DNA of 64,000 bases from assembly GCA_004555655.1 (NCBI GenBank), contig SFHJ01000002.1, positions 1 to 64,000 on the forward strand, given 5' to 3'. The stretch is from Clostridiales bacterium. Lineage in GTDB: Bacteria; Bacillota; Clostridia; Oscillospirales; Oscillospiraceae. The position numbers were made by a program, and so were the translations under genes. Each line of letters opens with the position of its first letter. The stretch's first letter is position 1. Of this stretch, positions 17,519 through 26,377 are shown piece after piece. The notes below the pieces were generated by a model. It made no database searches, was not told where the DNA came from, and was given only the letters and a program-made list of their open reading frames with translations.

Positions 17519-18046
17519 TTATTGACTCTCGTCCCACAAGACGGCGTGGCCCGCTTTCAGCGTCGCGGGCATATCGATCAGGCGCTGATTGCTTGAGCCG
17601 CGGAACCGCAGCGAGAGGTTTTTGAGCGAGGCCACGAACGGCCCGTCGACCAGCACGTCGAGATACGACAAAAGCTCCTGCGTCACCGCCCAGTCGCCGA
17701 GGCGTTTGGAAAGGATGTCCTTCTCCAGCACATAGCCCGTGAACGACCAGATGGATTTTTCGGGCATCTCGCGCTTGATTCTCCGGGACAATTCCAGAAG
17801 CCCCGGCTGGTTCTGCGGCTCGAACGGCTCGCCGCCGAGGTATGTGATACCGCGGATGTAATGCGGGCGCATGAGCTCAAGAATATGGTCGATGACGGCG
17901 CCGTCAAACGGCTCGCCGTAGTCAAAATCCCACGCCTCGGGGTTAAAGCAGTCCTTGCAGTGGTGCGTGCAGCCCGAGACGAACAGGCTCACGCGCACAC
18001 CCGGGCCGTTGGCGATGTCCCAGGGCTTGATGGTTGCATAATTCAT
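17519..18046 (-). CDS. nrdG: Anaerobic ribonucleotide reductase activating protein NrdG
   Basis: 175 residues. A radical SAM enzyme with the cluster-binding motif C26-x3-C30-x2-C33 (SGCTHHCKDC) and the GGEPFEP loop that binds S-adenosylmethionine. It generates the glycyl radical on NrdD. It starts at an ATG after GAGGAG, 129 bases downstream of nrdD; the gap holds a 12-bp stem-loop. Confidence 0.97.
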   Translation of the reverse strand: MNYATIKPWDIANGPGVRVSLFVSGCTHHCKDCFNPEAWDFDYGEPFDGAVIDHILELMRPHYIRGITYLGGEPFEPQNQPGLLELSRRIKREMPEKSIWSFTGYVLEKDILSKRLGDWAVTQELLSYLDVLVDGPFVASLKNLSLRFRGSSNQRLIDMPATLKAGHAVLWDESQ

Positions 18047-18109
18047 AATAACTCCTCTGCGGCATACGCCGCCTCATTTCCGAACCACTCCACAGCACGC
18101 AGATGCGCG

Positions 18110-18136
18110 AAATGGCCACCCGGTGGGTGGCCATTT
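18110..18136. other. Stem-loop between nrdD and nrdG
   Basis: AAATGGCCACCC (18110-18121) pairs perfectly with 18125-18136. There is no downstream T-run, so it is more likely an mRNA-processing or partial attenuation hairpin that sets the nrdD to nrdG ratio. Confidence 0.45.
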
Positions 18137-18175
18137 CTACATAGACAGAAGGCCGGTATGATTCTGAAACGTGTC

Positions 18176-20401
18176 TTAAAGATGCAGAACGCGGTCGCGG
18201 ATCTCCTGCGTGCGGCCCTGGTTCCAGTACTGCGTGCCGATGTAGCCGCAGGTACGCCGCGCGACGTTCATCTTGCTCTGATCGGTATTGCCGCACTGCG
18301 GGCACGTCCAGACCAGTTTGCCGTCGGCGTCCTCTTTGATTTCGATCTCGCCGTCAAAACCGCAGACCTGGCAGTAGTCGGACTTCGTGTTGAGCTCGGC
18401 GTACATGATATGCTCGTAGATGAACTTCATGACCTCGAGCACCGCGTCGAGATTGTTCTGCATATTGGGCACCTCGACGTAGCTGATTGCACCGCCGGGC
18501 GAGAGCGCCTGGAACTGCGCCTCAAAGGCCAGCTTGTCGAAGGCGTTGATATTTTCGGTCACATGGATGTGATAGGAGTTGGTGATATAGTTCTTGTCGG
18601 TGATGCCCTCGATGATGCCAAAGCGCTTCTGCAGGCATTTGGCAAACTTGTACGTCGTGGACTCGAGCGGCGTGCCGTAAAGCGAGAAGTCGATGTCCTC
18701 CTTGTCCTTCCAGCGCTTGCAGGCGTCGTTCATATGCTGCATGATCTCAAGCGCGAACGGCGTGGCGGCCGGGTCGGTGTGCGACTTACCGGTCATATAC
18801 TTCACGCACTCGTAAAGGCCCGCATAGCCAAGCGAGATTGTCGAGTAGCCGCCGTAGAGCAGCTTGTCGATGGGCTCGCCCTTTTTCAGCCTTGCCAGCG
18901 CGCCATACTGCCAGAGAATCGGCGCAGCGTCGGACAGTGTGCCCTTGAGCCGGTTGTGGCGGCACATCAGAGCCCGGTAGCACAGCTCCAGCCGCTCGTC
19001 AAAAATCTTCCAGAACTTATCCAGCGCGCCGCCGGAGGACAGCGCCACGTCGACCAGGTTGATCGTGACCACGCCCTGATTGAACCGGCCGTAGTACTTG
19101 GGCTTGTCCGGCTCATAATTGCCGGCGTTTGCGACGTTGTTCCAGCCGTTGCCGGAGCGGTCGGGCGTCAAAAAGCTGCGGCAGCCCATGCAGGTATACA
19201 CATCGCCGTGGCCCGGCGTCTCGCCCTTCGAGAGCTTGAGCTCGCGCATCTTCTTTTCCGAGATGTAGTCGGGCACCATGCGCTTGGCCGTACATCTGGC
19301 GGCAAGCTTGGTGAGATACCAGTATTTCGAGTTCTCGCTGATATTGTCCTCTTCGAGCACATAGATGAGCTTCGGGAACGCCGGGGTGATCCACACGCCC
19401 TTTTCGTTCTTCACGCCCTCGATGCGCTGGTTGAGCGTCTCTTCGATGATGATGGCAAGATCGTGCTTCTCCTGCTCGTTTCTCGCCTCGCCGAGGTACA
19501 TGAACACCGTGATGAACGGTGCCTGGCCGTTGGTGGTCATGAGCGTGACGACCTGATACTGGATGGTCTGCACGCCGCGGCGGATCTCGTCGCGCAGCCG
19601 CGTCTCGACGACCTCTGCGATGGCCTCGTCGCTGGGCGTAACGCCGAAAGCCTTGACCTCGCTCAGCACCGACTTGCGGATCTTCTGGCGCGAGACGTCG
19701 ACGAATGGCGCCAGATGCGTCAGGCTGATGGACTGGCCGCCGTACTGGTTCGAGGCGATCTGCGCGATGATCTGCGTGGCGATGTTGCACGCTGTGGAGA
19801 AGCTGTGCGGCTTTTCAATGAGCGTGCCGGAGATGACCGTTCCGTTTTGCAGCATATCCTCAAGGTTGACAAGGTCGCAGTTGTGCATATGCTGGGCAAA
19901 ATAGTCGGCGTCGTGGAAGTGGATGATGCCGGCCTCGTGCGCCTCGACGACCTCCTGCGGCAGAAGGAGCCTGCGTGTGAGATCCTTGGACACCTCGCCC
20001 GCCATATAGTCGCGCTGGACGGAATTGACAGTGGGGTTCTTGTTGGAGTTCTCCTGCTTGACCTCTTCGTTGTTTGACTCGATCAGCGTGAGGATCTTCT
20101 CGTCGGTCGTGTTGGATTTTCTGACAAGCGTGCGGTTATAGCGGTAGGTGATGTACTTCTTCGCCACCTCATACGCGCCGTGCGCCATGATCTGATGCTC
20201 GACCAGATCCTGAATCTCCTCGACCGACAGCGCCCGGTTCATCGACCGGCACGAGAGCTCCACGCTCTCGGCGATGCGGCGGATCTGCATGGGCGTGAGC
20301 TGCTCGTCCTCCTCCACCACGCCGTTGGCCTTGGTCACGGCGGCGATGATCTTCATGATATCGAATACGGCCTCTGAGCCGTTCCGCTTGATGATCTTCA
20401 T
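18176..20401 (-). CDS. nrdD: Anaerobic (class III) ribonucleoside-triphosphate reductase NrdD
   Basis: 741 residues. The N-terminus is an ATP-cone allosteric domain (about 1-95). The catalytic barrel follows, and the C-terminus carries a zinc site (CQVCGF ... CPQCGN) and the glycyl-radical loop RRTCGYIG (residues 715-722). It reduces NTPs to dNTPs without oxygen, activated by NrdG. The ATG follows GAAAGGAG. The upstream region holds NrdR boxes, so repression by NrdR at high dNTP/ATP is expected. Only the anaerobic reductase is seen in this window. Confidence 0.98.
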   Translation of the reverse strand: MKIIKRNGSEAVFDIMKIIAAVTKANGVVEEDEQLTPMQIRRIAESVELSCRSMNRALSVEEIQDLVEHQIMAHGAYEVAKKYITYRYNRTLVRKSNTTDEKILTLIESNNEEVKQENSNKNPTVNSVQRDYMAGEVSKDLTRRLLLPQEVVEAHEAGIIHFHDADYFAQHMHNCDLVNLEDMLQNGTVISGTLIEKPHSFSTACNIATQIIAQIASNQYGGQSISLTHLAPFVDVSRQKIRKSVLSEVKAFGVTPSDEAIAEVVETRLRDEIRRGVQTIQYQVVTLMTTNGQAPFITVFMYLGEARNEQEKHDLAIIIEETLNQRIEGVKNEKGVWITPAFPKLIYVLEEDNISENSKYWYLTKLAARCTAKRMVPDYISEKKMRELKLSKGETPGHGDVYTCMGCRSFLTPDRSGNGWNNVANAGNYEPDKPKYYGRFNQGVVTINLVDVALSSGGALDKFWKIFDERLELCYRALMCRHNRLKGTLSDAAPILWQYGALARLKKGEPIDKLLYGGYSTISLGYAGLYECVKYMTGKSHTDPAATPFALEIMQHMNDACKRWKDKEDIDFSLYGTPLESTTYKFAKCLQKRFGIIEGITDKNYITNSYHIHVTENINAFDKLAFEAQFQALSPGGAISYVEVPNMQNNLDAVLEVMKFIYEHIMYAELNTKSDYCQVCGFDGEIEIKEDADGKLVWTCPQCGNTDQSKMNVARRTCGYIGTQYWNQGRTQEIRDRVLHL

Positions 20402-20492
20402 CTTTCTGTGCGCTCCTTTCCCGAATTCCCTCTCTATTATGACAGCGTTCCTGCACCGTATACTAAATATTGAAGTATGTCCTGCATGTCAG

Positions 20493-20508
20493 ACACAATA
20501 TGTTGTGT
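20493..20508. promoter_or_regulatory. NrdR box 1
   Basis: ACACAATATGTTGTGT, a near-perfect 16-bp palindromic NrdR site, about 90 bases upstream of nrdD. On the minus strand it abuts a plausible promoter (CTGACA, 17 bp, TATTTA) at its downstream side. Confidence 0.85.
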
Positions 20509-20563
20509 CCGCATGAAACATATTACCCGAAAGCCGCTCCGGTGTCAAGAGCTTTTTAGAAAA

Positions 20564-20579
20564 AATCAAAATATTGTGT
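20564..20579. promoter_or_regulatory. NrdR box 3 (degenerate)
   Basis: AATCAAAATATTGTGT matches the perfect box at 20606 in 13 of 16 positions. It begins 42 bp (about four helical turns) from that box, consistent with cooperative NrdR binding on one face of DNA. Confidence 0.5.
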
Positions 20580-20587
20580 CCAGATCA

Positions 20588-20639
20588 GCAAAAATCGTCC
20601 GTGAAACACAATATATTGTGTTTCACGGACGATTTTTGC
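20588..20639. terminator. 52-bp perfect palindrome with an NrdR box at its centre
   Basis: The arms 20588-20613 and 20614-20639 are exact reverse complements. The central 16 bases (20606-20621, ACACAATATATTGTGT) are a perfect NrdR box. The outer arms begin GCAAAAATCGTCCGTG. It lies 27 bases after the stop of the metallophosphoesterase gene, so as RNA it could terminate that transcript, while as DNA it is the distal NrdR site of nrdD. Confidence 0.75.
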
Positions 20640-20666
20640 CGGAAATACGGCAGCTTCTTCAACTGT

Positions 20667-21257
20667 CTAGTAGTCGAACTTACAGTAATTGTAGGCGTTG
20701 ATGATGGTCGTGCCGCCGTGCTCGGTGCGCTGCGGAATGTTTGCCCCGTATTCGCGGTGGACGTGGCCATGGACGAAAAACCGCGGCTCATAGCGGCCCA
20801 GCAGCTCGCCAAAGCACGAGAATCCCTGATGCGGCAGGGAGTCGAGGTCACCCATATGCCGCGCAGGCGCGTGGGTGAGCAAAATGTCAAAGCCCTTGTT
20901 CCGCCACAGCTGCAGCTGCAGCCTTTGAACGCGGCGGCGCATCTGGCGCTCGGTATACATATTCCTGCCGTCGCGGTAGCGGTACGAACCGCCGAGCCCA
21001 AGGATGCGCACGCCGTTTGCCACGACGATTCTGTCCTCGGCGCAGATACAGCCTCCGGGCGGCGTCTCGTGGAACCCGTCGTCGTGGTTGCCGCAGACAT
21101 AGACGAGCGGACAGCGCGCAAGCGTGGCGAGAAACTCCAGATACTCCCGCCGCAGATCGCCGCAGGCCAGGATCAGGTCAAACTCGTCGAGCTTGCCGGG
21201 GGTATAATAATCATAGTAGTATTTGGCCTCGGTATCCGCCACAGCCAGTATTCTCAC
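20667..21257 (-). CDS. Calcineurin-like metallophosphoesterase
   Basis: 196 residues. Metal-binding motifs are seen in order: ACGDLRREY, YVCGNHDDG, LLTHAPARHMGD and the C-terminal FVHGHVHREYG. This places it among small YfcE/MPP-type phosphodiesterases; the substrate is unknown. It is the last gene of a five-gene minus-strand run, 48 bases after the BMP-domain gene, and its transcript would run into the NrdR palindrome. Confidence 0.88.
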   Translation of the reverse strand: MRILAVADTEAKYYYDYYTPGKLDEFDLILACGDLRREYLEFLATLARCPLVYVCGNHDDGFHETPPGGCICAEDRIVVANGVRILGLGGSYRYRDGRNMYTERQMRRRVQRLQLQLWRNKGFDILLTHAPARHMGDLDSLPHQGFSCFGELLGRYEPRFFVHGHVHREYGANIPQRTEHGGTTIINAYNYCKFDY

Positions 21258-21305
21258 GCCGTTTGCCTCCCGCGGCCCACGCCGGGCGACTGCCGGCCGG
21301 GCGTT

Positions 21306-23252
21306 TCAGTTCTGTTTCTCTTTGGTGGGGTTTTCCTTGGTGGACGGCACGCCCACAATGCCGACGGTGGCCTTTCCCGTGTCGCTCAACTGCTCGTATG
21401 CCGGGATGCTGCCCACGATGTTGTCGCTCAGCCAGTCCATGTTGATAATGTCCTCGGTACCGAGCGTCTGCTTTTCACCAATGATCTGCCGCCCATCCTG
21501 CGCGTACAAAGGTCCCCGGAACGGGCTGCAGCTGCCGCTGCAGATGCCGTCATGCAGCAGCGCTGCCAGCTTTTTTGCACTCTGCGGCAGCTTGTTCGAG
21601 CAGTGCAGCCCCACCACGCCGGCTGATAACCCCCAGTAGTAGTTGAGCGCCTTGCGGCTGCCCTGGTACTCCGACCGGAAGGACTTGTTGCGTATGCGGC
21701 GCAAAATTGCCTCGTAGTACGCACCCCACTGCCACACGGGCGTGGCCAGATTCACCAGCGCGTCATCGCTCATGAGGCACAGGCCGAAGCCGCTGTCCCT
21801 CCAGCCGCCCATACGTGCCAGATCCTGCGCCGAGATCAGGCGGATGCCGCGCTCCGTCAGCCGTTTGGCCGCGGCGTCGGCGCCGCCCACCGCCGACCAT
21901 TCCAGATGCACCCGCGCCACAGGGTTTGTCAGCTGCACGCCGAGCGCAAAGGCGTTGATGCCCGCCACTTGGCCGAAGATCGGGTAATCACAGACATAGC
22001 CCACGTCGTTGCCGCCGGCCAGCGCGCCGGCAATGGCGCCGCTGATGAACTTCACCTCGTACATCCGGGCGTAGTAGGTGCGAATATAGCGGTGCGAGGT
22101 GTTCAGCGAGCAGTTGAGAATTGTGACCTCCGGATGGTCGACCGCCGCGCGCAGGCTGGCGGGAAGCAATCGCGGAGACGTGGTAAAAATCACGCTGCCG
22201 CCGTCGGCAATGGCCTGCTCGATCACGGCAAGCGGGTCGCTGTCCAGCGCGTGAAAATACGCTGCCGTCTCGATCTCGCCTGCATAGACGAGCTCCAGAT
22301 GCCTGCGCCCCAGCTCGTGGCCGTACGTCCAGCCCGACAGCTCAGGCGTTTTGTCGTGGACGAAGGCCACTTTCATGACCTTGGGCGCGGACTTGGGCAG
22401 CACCCTGGACAGAAGCTCGCTCCCCTTTTTTTCTTCCTCCGGCGCGAGCTTCACATCGATGGGCGTGGGCTCCTGCTGCAGGCGGATCTCCTCCCACGCG
22501 CGGGCCACGGCCTTTTTGATCTCCGTTGCGCCCTGCCCGCGCAGGCTCGGATAGCCATAGATGTCCATATAGGCCAGCATCGCGTCGCCGACAGTGGTGA
22601 TAAGGCGCTGGCCGCCATTGGCCTCGTACGCCTGCCGGAAATAGTAATAAGCCGTGGAAAAGCCGCTGCGGTCCTCCTGCGTCCATGCCTCGCCTGCGCT
22701 CTTGCCCACCAGTTCCTGCAGCCGGGCATAGCTGCCCGGCTTGGAGAATTCCACAAAGTTCACACGGCTGTATTGGTAGAAGTCCACAAACTCATAGTAG
22801 AGGTTTACCTCCGGCGTGTCGCTGCGCCTGGGCAGGATGCGCGTGACCTGCGCGCATACGCTCTGCGCGTCAAAGAACTTCAAAACGCTCACGCGCTTGT
22901 TGCCCTCTTCGACGTAGTAGCGGTTCATATACTCATAGGCCTTGATGGGGTCACGGATGCCCTCTTCCAGATGCGCCTGGCACAGCCGCTTCCATTTGCC
23001 TGCAAACTCCGATTCCTCGTTTACGAGCGGCATGAAATTCCGGGCGAAGGCCTGCGTCCGGCCGCCGGATTTGCTGCCCGCGATAAACTCCATCGGCACC
23101 TGCACGGTACCGAGGCTCACGGTGTCAAGCTGTTCCTCCTTCGGAAGAAAATCGTCGAGCGCGGGAAGATAGGGATATTCGCCTCTGGCGGTGCAGGCGC
23201 GAAAATCCTTCTGCCCCTTTTTGAGCGCTTCAGCATACTCCTGTGCTGGCAT
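21306..23252 (-). CDS. ParB/sulfiredoxin-like domain fused to a BMP (periplasmic-binding-like) domain
   Basis: 648 residues without a signal peptide. The N-terminal part (about 40-130) has the outline of a ParB/sulfiredoxin-like domain, including EGNKRVSVLKF (residues 116-126), which resembles the ParB G-x-H-R-x-x-A segment. From about residue 290 (VMKVAFVHDKTPELSGWTYGHELG) the sequence matches BMP-family proteins, normally extracellular nucleoside-binding lipoproteins. With no export signal or lipobox, this is probably a cytoplasmic ligand sensor. It sits 48 bases downstream of the DUF2804 gene. The BMP call is firm; the N-terminal call is tentative. Confidence 0.75.
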   Translation of the reverse strand: MPAQEYAEALKKGQKDFRACTARGEYPYLPALDDFLPKEEQLDTVSLGTVQVPMEFIAGSKSGGRTQAFARNFMPLVNEESEFAGKWKRLCQAHLEEGIRDPIKAYEYMNRYYVEEGNKRVSVLKFFDAQSVCAQVTRILPRRSDTPEVNLYYEFVDFYQYSRVNFVEFSKPGSYARLQELVGKSAGEAWTQEDRSGFSTAYYYFRQAYEANGGQRLITTVGDAMLAYMDIYGYPSLRGQGATEIKKAVARAWEEIRLQQEPTPIDVKLAPEEEKKGSELLSRVLPKSAPKVMKVAFVHDKTPELSGWTYGHELGRRHLELVYAGEIETAAYFHALDSDPLAVIEQAIADGGSVIFTTSPRLLPASLRAAVDHPEVTILNCSLNTSHRYIRTYYARMYEVKFISGAIAGALAGGNDVGYVCDYPIFGQVAGINAFALGVQLTNPVARVHLEWSAVGGADAAAKRLTERGIRLISAQDLARMGGWRDSGFGLCLMSDDALVNLATPVWQWGAYYEAILRRIRNKSFRSEYQGSRKALNYYWGLSAGVVGLHCSNKLPQSAKKLAALLHDGICSGSCSPFRGPLYAQDGRQIIGEKQTLGTEDIINMDWLSDNIVGSIPAYEQLSDTGKATVGIVGVPSTKENPTKEKQN

Positions 23253-23300
23253 AGTTTCCTCCCTCTGCGTCGTGTCCTGCTGCGCCGGGCAATACGGTCA

Positions 23301-24335
23301 TCACCATTTGTTGACGACCTTTTCGGCAAAGCCGAAGAAATCTCTGACCGGCAGCACCGTGCCGTCGTCGAGCGTGATGCGGCCCGTGAAGCGGCCGAAC
23401 ACCTGATGCTGGTCGGAGCTGATGACGAGCGCACTCGTATACGCGCTGCGGTCGAGCACGGGCAAAAAGTCCATGTAGAAGCGGTTGTCGTCGCTGGTGA
23501 ACGTCCACGGGCTCAAATAGTCCTCTTTGCCGTCTTTCATGGGAATGTTGAACGTGACCTCGCCCAGCTTGTGGATCTTTCCGCCGTAGAAGAGCACGTT
23601 CTCGGTGGCCGCGGCCGTATTGCCGAAGCCGTAGCCGAGGTTCCAGCCGAACGGCACGCCGTCAAGCTCGCCCGAGGCGCTGCCCCAGTACCACGTGTTC
23701 TCATACGTCCATACGCCGCGTCCCCAGTCGAGCACGGCGAAGAACTGATTGGGCGTGAGGTCGATGTGTGTTTCGCCCAGCTCGATCCAGCCCTCTGCGC
23801 GCATGCAGTTGATCTTCTGGTTGTAGTAGAAATGGCCGGGCTTGTCAAAGGGCGTGGCAATGACCATGCTCTCCTCTGGCGCGTCCGTGAGCGAGACGAT
23901 GCCCTCGATGGCCGTCTTGCCCTTGAAGTTATCCATGTGGAAGCTCAGTTTGCGCGCGCCGTCCTCGTGGTAGAACGCCATGGCATAGCCGCCGCGCGAA
24001 ATCTCCGTCACGCCGTCATCCGACCGCTCGGGCAGTTTTGTCTTACCCATCGGCATCACGCGCATGGGGCTTTTGGTGATCTGCCAGCGCTCGTCGAAGT
24101 TGAGAAACGAGATCGAGTCCAGACCCATATAGCCGTTGTCCGCGATGGTGAGCGCGAGGCCGATGTGTCCGTCGGTGATGAGGTAATAGTCCCACTCCTT
24201 GATGCGCATGGGGCTTGCTTTAATGTCCGCGCGGTGATACTGCGGCAATAGCTTTCGCGCCCAGCCGGGCTCGCGCAGGTTGCCGTTCTCATCCAGTAGC
24301 GGCGATGCCGCGAAGATCTCATGCTGCTGTCTCAT
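23301..24335 (-). CDS. DUF2804 domain-containing protein
   Basis: 344 residues, soluble. It matches the DUF2804 family, recognisable by the N-terminal GNLREPGWARKLLPQYHR, the WDYYLI strand and the aromatic core around NTWYWGSASGELDG and GWNLGYGF. The family is uncharacterised; its beta-rich, tryptophan-rich make-up suggests lipid or carotenoid-like ligand binding, which is speculative. Its ATG overlaps the stop of the upstream alpha/beta hydrolase gene by four bases (ATGA), so the two are translationally coupled. Confidence 0.85.
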   Translation of the reverse strand: MRQQHEIFAASPLLDENGNLREPGWARKLLPQYHRADIKASPMRIKEWDYYLITDGHIGLALTIADNGYMGLDSISFLNFDERWQITKSPMRVMPMGKTKLPERSDDGVTEISRGGYAMAFYHEDGARKLSFHMDNFKGKTAIEGIVSLTDAPEESMVIATPFDKPGHFYYNQKINCMRAEGWIELGETHIDLTPNQFFAVLDWGRGVWTYENTWYWGSASGELDGVPFGWNLGYGFGNTAAATENVLFYGGKIHKLGEVTFNIPMKDGKEDYLSPWTFTSDDNRFYMDFLPVLDRSAYTSALVISSDQHQVFGRFTGRITLDDGTVLPVRDFFGFAEKVVNKW

Positions 24336-25288
24336 ATGGTTTCCTCCTTCGGCAGATGTGATTCCAGAAAATGCTCCAGCGCCGCCTGAACGCGCGGCCG
24401 GTCAACGAGGTAGCTGCGGCCGTGGTCAGCGTTCTCAACAAGAACCAGCGTTTTTTCACCCGCGCACGCATCATACGCCTGCTGCGTCATGCTGCACGGC
24501 ACAAAGGTGTCCGCCTTGCCGTGGACAAAAAGAATGGGATATTTTGTGTGCGCCACGGCGTCTACGGTATTTGCCTCGCGCAGGCCGAAGCCTGCAGCCA
24601 GCTTTGTTGCAAGGCCCGTCACGGCCAGCACAGGCCACGCCGGGATATGCGGCATGTACGTGTGAATCACGCTTTTCATTATGGCGTAGGGCTCTGTAAA
24701 GCCGCAGTCGGCCAGCACCCCGCGCACATTCCCCGGGAAATCGAAGCACGACGCCATCAGCACCGTCGTCGCGCCCATGGAAAGACCCGCGAGATACAGC
24801 GGATGCTTTTCTCCCAGCATCTGTGACAAGTATGTCACCCACGACATGACATCATACCGCTCGCGCACGCCAAAGGTAATGAAGCGCCCCTCCGAACCGC
24901 CGTGTGCGCGCTCATCGGTGATAAGCAGGTTGTAGCCCAGCGCGTGGTAGAACGGCAGCGAGACGGAAAAATCGATTGTCCAGCTTGATCGGTAGCCGTG
25001 AAACAGCAGTACCGTCCCCCTGGCGTTTTCGCACGGGACGAACTGCGCGTGCAGCCGCAGGCCGTCGTAGCTCTCAACATAGAGCTGGCGCACGTCCTGC
25101 TGCTCCCGCAGCCATGCCACGCCCTGCAAAATCTCGTCTTTCAGCTCTGCATAGTGCGACTGCGCAAGATTTTCCGGTACGGTCATGTCCGCCTGCTTAT
25201 GCCGCAGGCAGACATAATTGACGGCCGCGGCGCCCAGCAGCACCAACACCAGCAGAAGAAGTCCGAGGATGATCCACAGCGCCGTCAT
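24332..25288 (-). CDS. Membrane-anchored alpha/beta hydrolase
   Basis: 318 residues from the ATG at 25288, which overlaps the PAP2 stop codon (ATGA). An N-terminal hydrophobic helix (about 3-25) anchors the protein. The hydrolase fold has VLLFHGYRSS, the nucleophile elbow GLSMGA, an acid in HGKADTFVP and the C-terminal His in NADHGRS. It resembles the YqkD/BEM46-like serine hydrolases. The substrate is unknown; its coupling to a PAP2 phosphatase and DUF2804 suggests a lipid-related role. Confidence 0.88.
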   Translation of the reverse strand: MTALWIILGLLLLVLVLLGAAAVNYVCLRHKQADMTVPENLAQSHYAELKDEILQGVAWLREQQDVRQLYVESYDGLRLHAQFVPCENARGTVLLFHGYRSSWTIDFSVSLPFYHALGYNLLITDERAHGGSEGRFITFGVRERYDVMSWVTYLSQMLGEKHPLYLAGLSMGATTVLMASCFDFPGNVRGVLADCGFTEPYAIMKSVIHTYMPHIPAWPVLAVTGLATKLAAGFGLREANTVDAVAHTKYPILFVHGKADTFVPCSMTQQAYDACAGEKTLVLVENADHGRSYLVDRPRVQAALEHFLESHLPKEETI

Positions 25289-26208
25289 GCGTTCTTTTTC
25301 CTTCCCACGCGGGCGAAGAAGCCGAACGTCAGCGGCCACACGCACCCGGCAAAGAGCACCATCAGAAAATACCGCACAAGATCGGCGAAATAGCCGCCGA
25401 AGAGCGCATGCAGCGGCGCTTTGAGCCCGGCCTTGATGGCAACGAGCAGCGCAAGGCCCAGAACCAGCTTCAGAATCTGGCCCAAAAGCGGCGCCTTGGT
25501 ATCAAACTGCAGCCTGTAGCGGTCGGCCGCATACACCGCGAGCAATCCCAGCACCGCGCCCGCCATGGTGAAGGCCGTCTTGGTGCCCTCGGCAAGGTTG
25601 TCCGCATCAATATCCGCCGGGAATGCATACGCCAGCACGAACGCCAGATACGCCGCCGCCAGCACGATCACTGCCGCCAGCACATACCACATCGCGCGCG
25701 ACTGCCGCTCATCCGAGGAAAAGAGCGGATAGAATGCAAAGAGCAGCACCAGCGCGACCAGAACCGATACGCCCACGTCCAGCGGCGTGTGCACGCCCAA
25801 ATACATCCGGGAAAACGGAATCAGAACCGCCAGAACGATGCACACCACGCGTACCCAGCGTTTTTTGGTGTAGCGCGCCAGGCCGCCGAACGTGCCGACT
25901 GCATTCTGCGTATGGCCCGACGGAAACGAATAGCCCGTGGCCCCGGCGCGGGCAGACTCGACAATGGTGAAATTGGGGTCGAGCACCCACGGCCGCGGGA
26001 TGCGGAAAGCGAGCTTCAAAAACTGATTGATGATGGTTCCGAAGAAGCCGACCGTAAAGATGTAGTAGCCGCAGCGCTTATCGATGCACCAGAACACCGT
26101 GATCGCCAGCACCATGAATACGAGCTCTCCGCCGCCCTCGGTGATGAGCTGCATGAGCGTGTCGAGCGCCGGAAGGCGGATCGACTCCAGAAAACGCAGA
26201 ACGTCCAT
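25285..26208 (-). CDS. PAP2 family membrane phosphatase
   Basis: 307 residues from the ATG at 26208 (preceded by AGGAGGAAT). The three PAP2 signatures are present: KLAFRIPRP, YSFPSGHTQ and SRMYLGVHTPLDV. At least seven further hydrophobic segments are visible, and the protein extends well beyond the PAP2 core at the C-terminus. Probable substrates are phosphatidic acid or isoprenyl diphosphate. It leads the unit PAP2, hydrolase, DUF2804, BMP protein, metallophosphoesterase. Confidence 0.9.
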   Translation of the reverse strand: MDVLRFLESIRLPALDTLMQLITEGGGELVFMVLAITVFWCIDKRCGYYIFTVGFFGTIINQFLKLAFRIPRPWVLDPNFTIVESARAGATGYSFPSGHTQNAVGTFGGLARYTKKRWVRVVCIVLAVLIPFSRMYLGVHTPLDVGVSVLVALVLLFAFYPLFSSDERQSRAMWYVLAAVIVLAAAYLAFVLAYAFPADIDADNLAEGTKTAFTMAGAVLGLLAVYAADRYRLQFDTKAPLLGQILKLVLGLALLVAIKAGLKAPLHALFGGYFADLVRYFLMVLFAGCVWPLTFGFFARVGRKKNA

Positions 26209-26377
26209 ACGATTCCTCCTGTTGCCGCGCAGCCCGGCTGCGGGCACGCGCGGTCGTTTTTCCCAGTATACCACTTTTGCGCGGCAAATGGAATGCCCTT
26301 CGCGCTTGCTTTTTTGCTAAAACACGGTATACTGATAGTATATCACGCGCAATTCTGCCGGAAAGCGAGGGTTTTGC

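Noticed and set aside
17861..20077. Plus-strand open frame of more than 700 codons
   Set aside because: Antisense shadow of nrdD and nrdG; composition is biased and no family is recognisable.
21906..24251. Plus-strand open frame of more than 700 codons
   Set aside because: Antisense to the BMP-domain and DUF2804 genes, both of which have clear families and ribosome sites.
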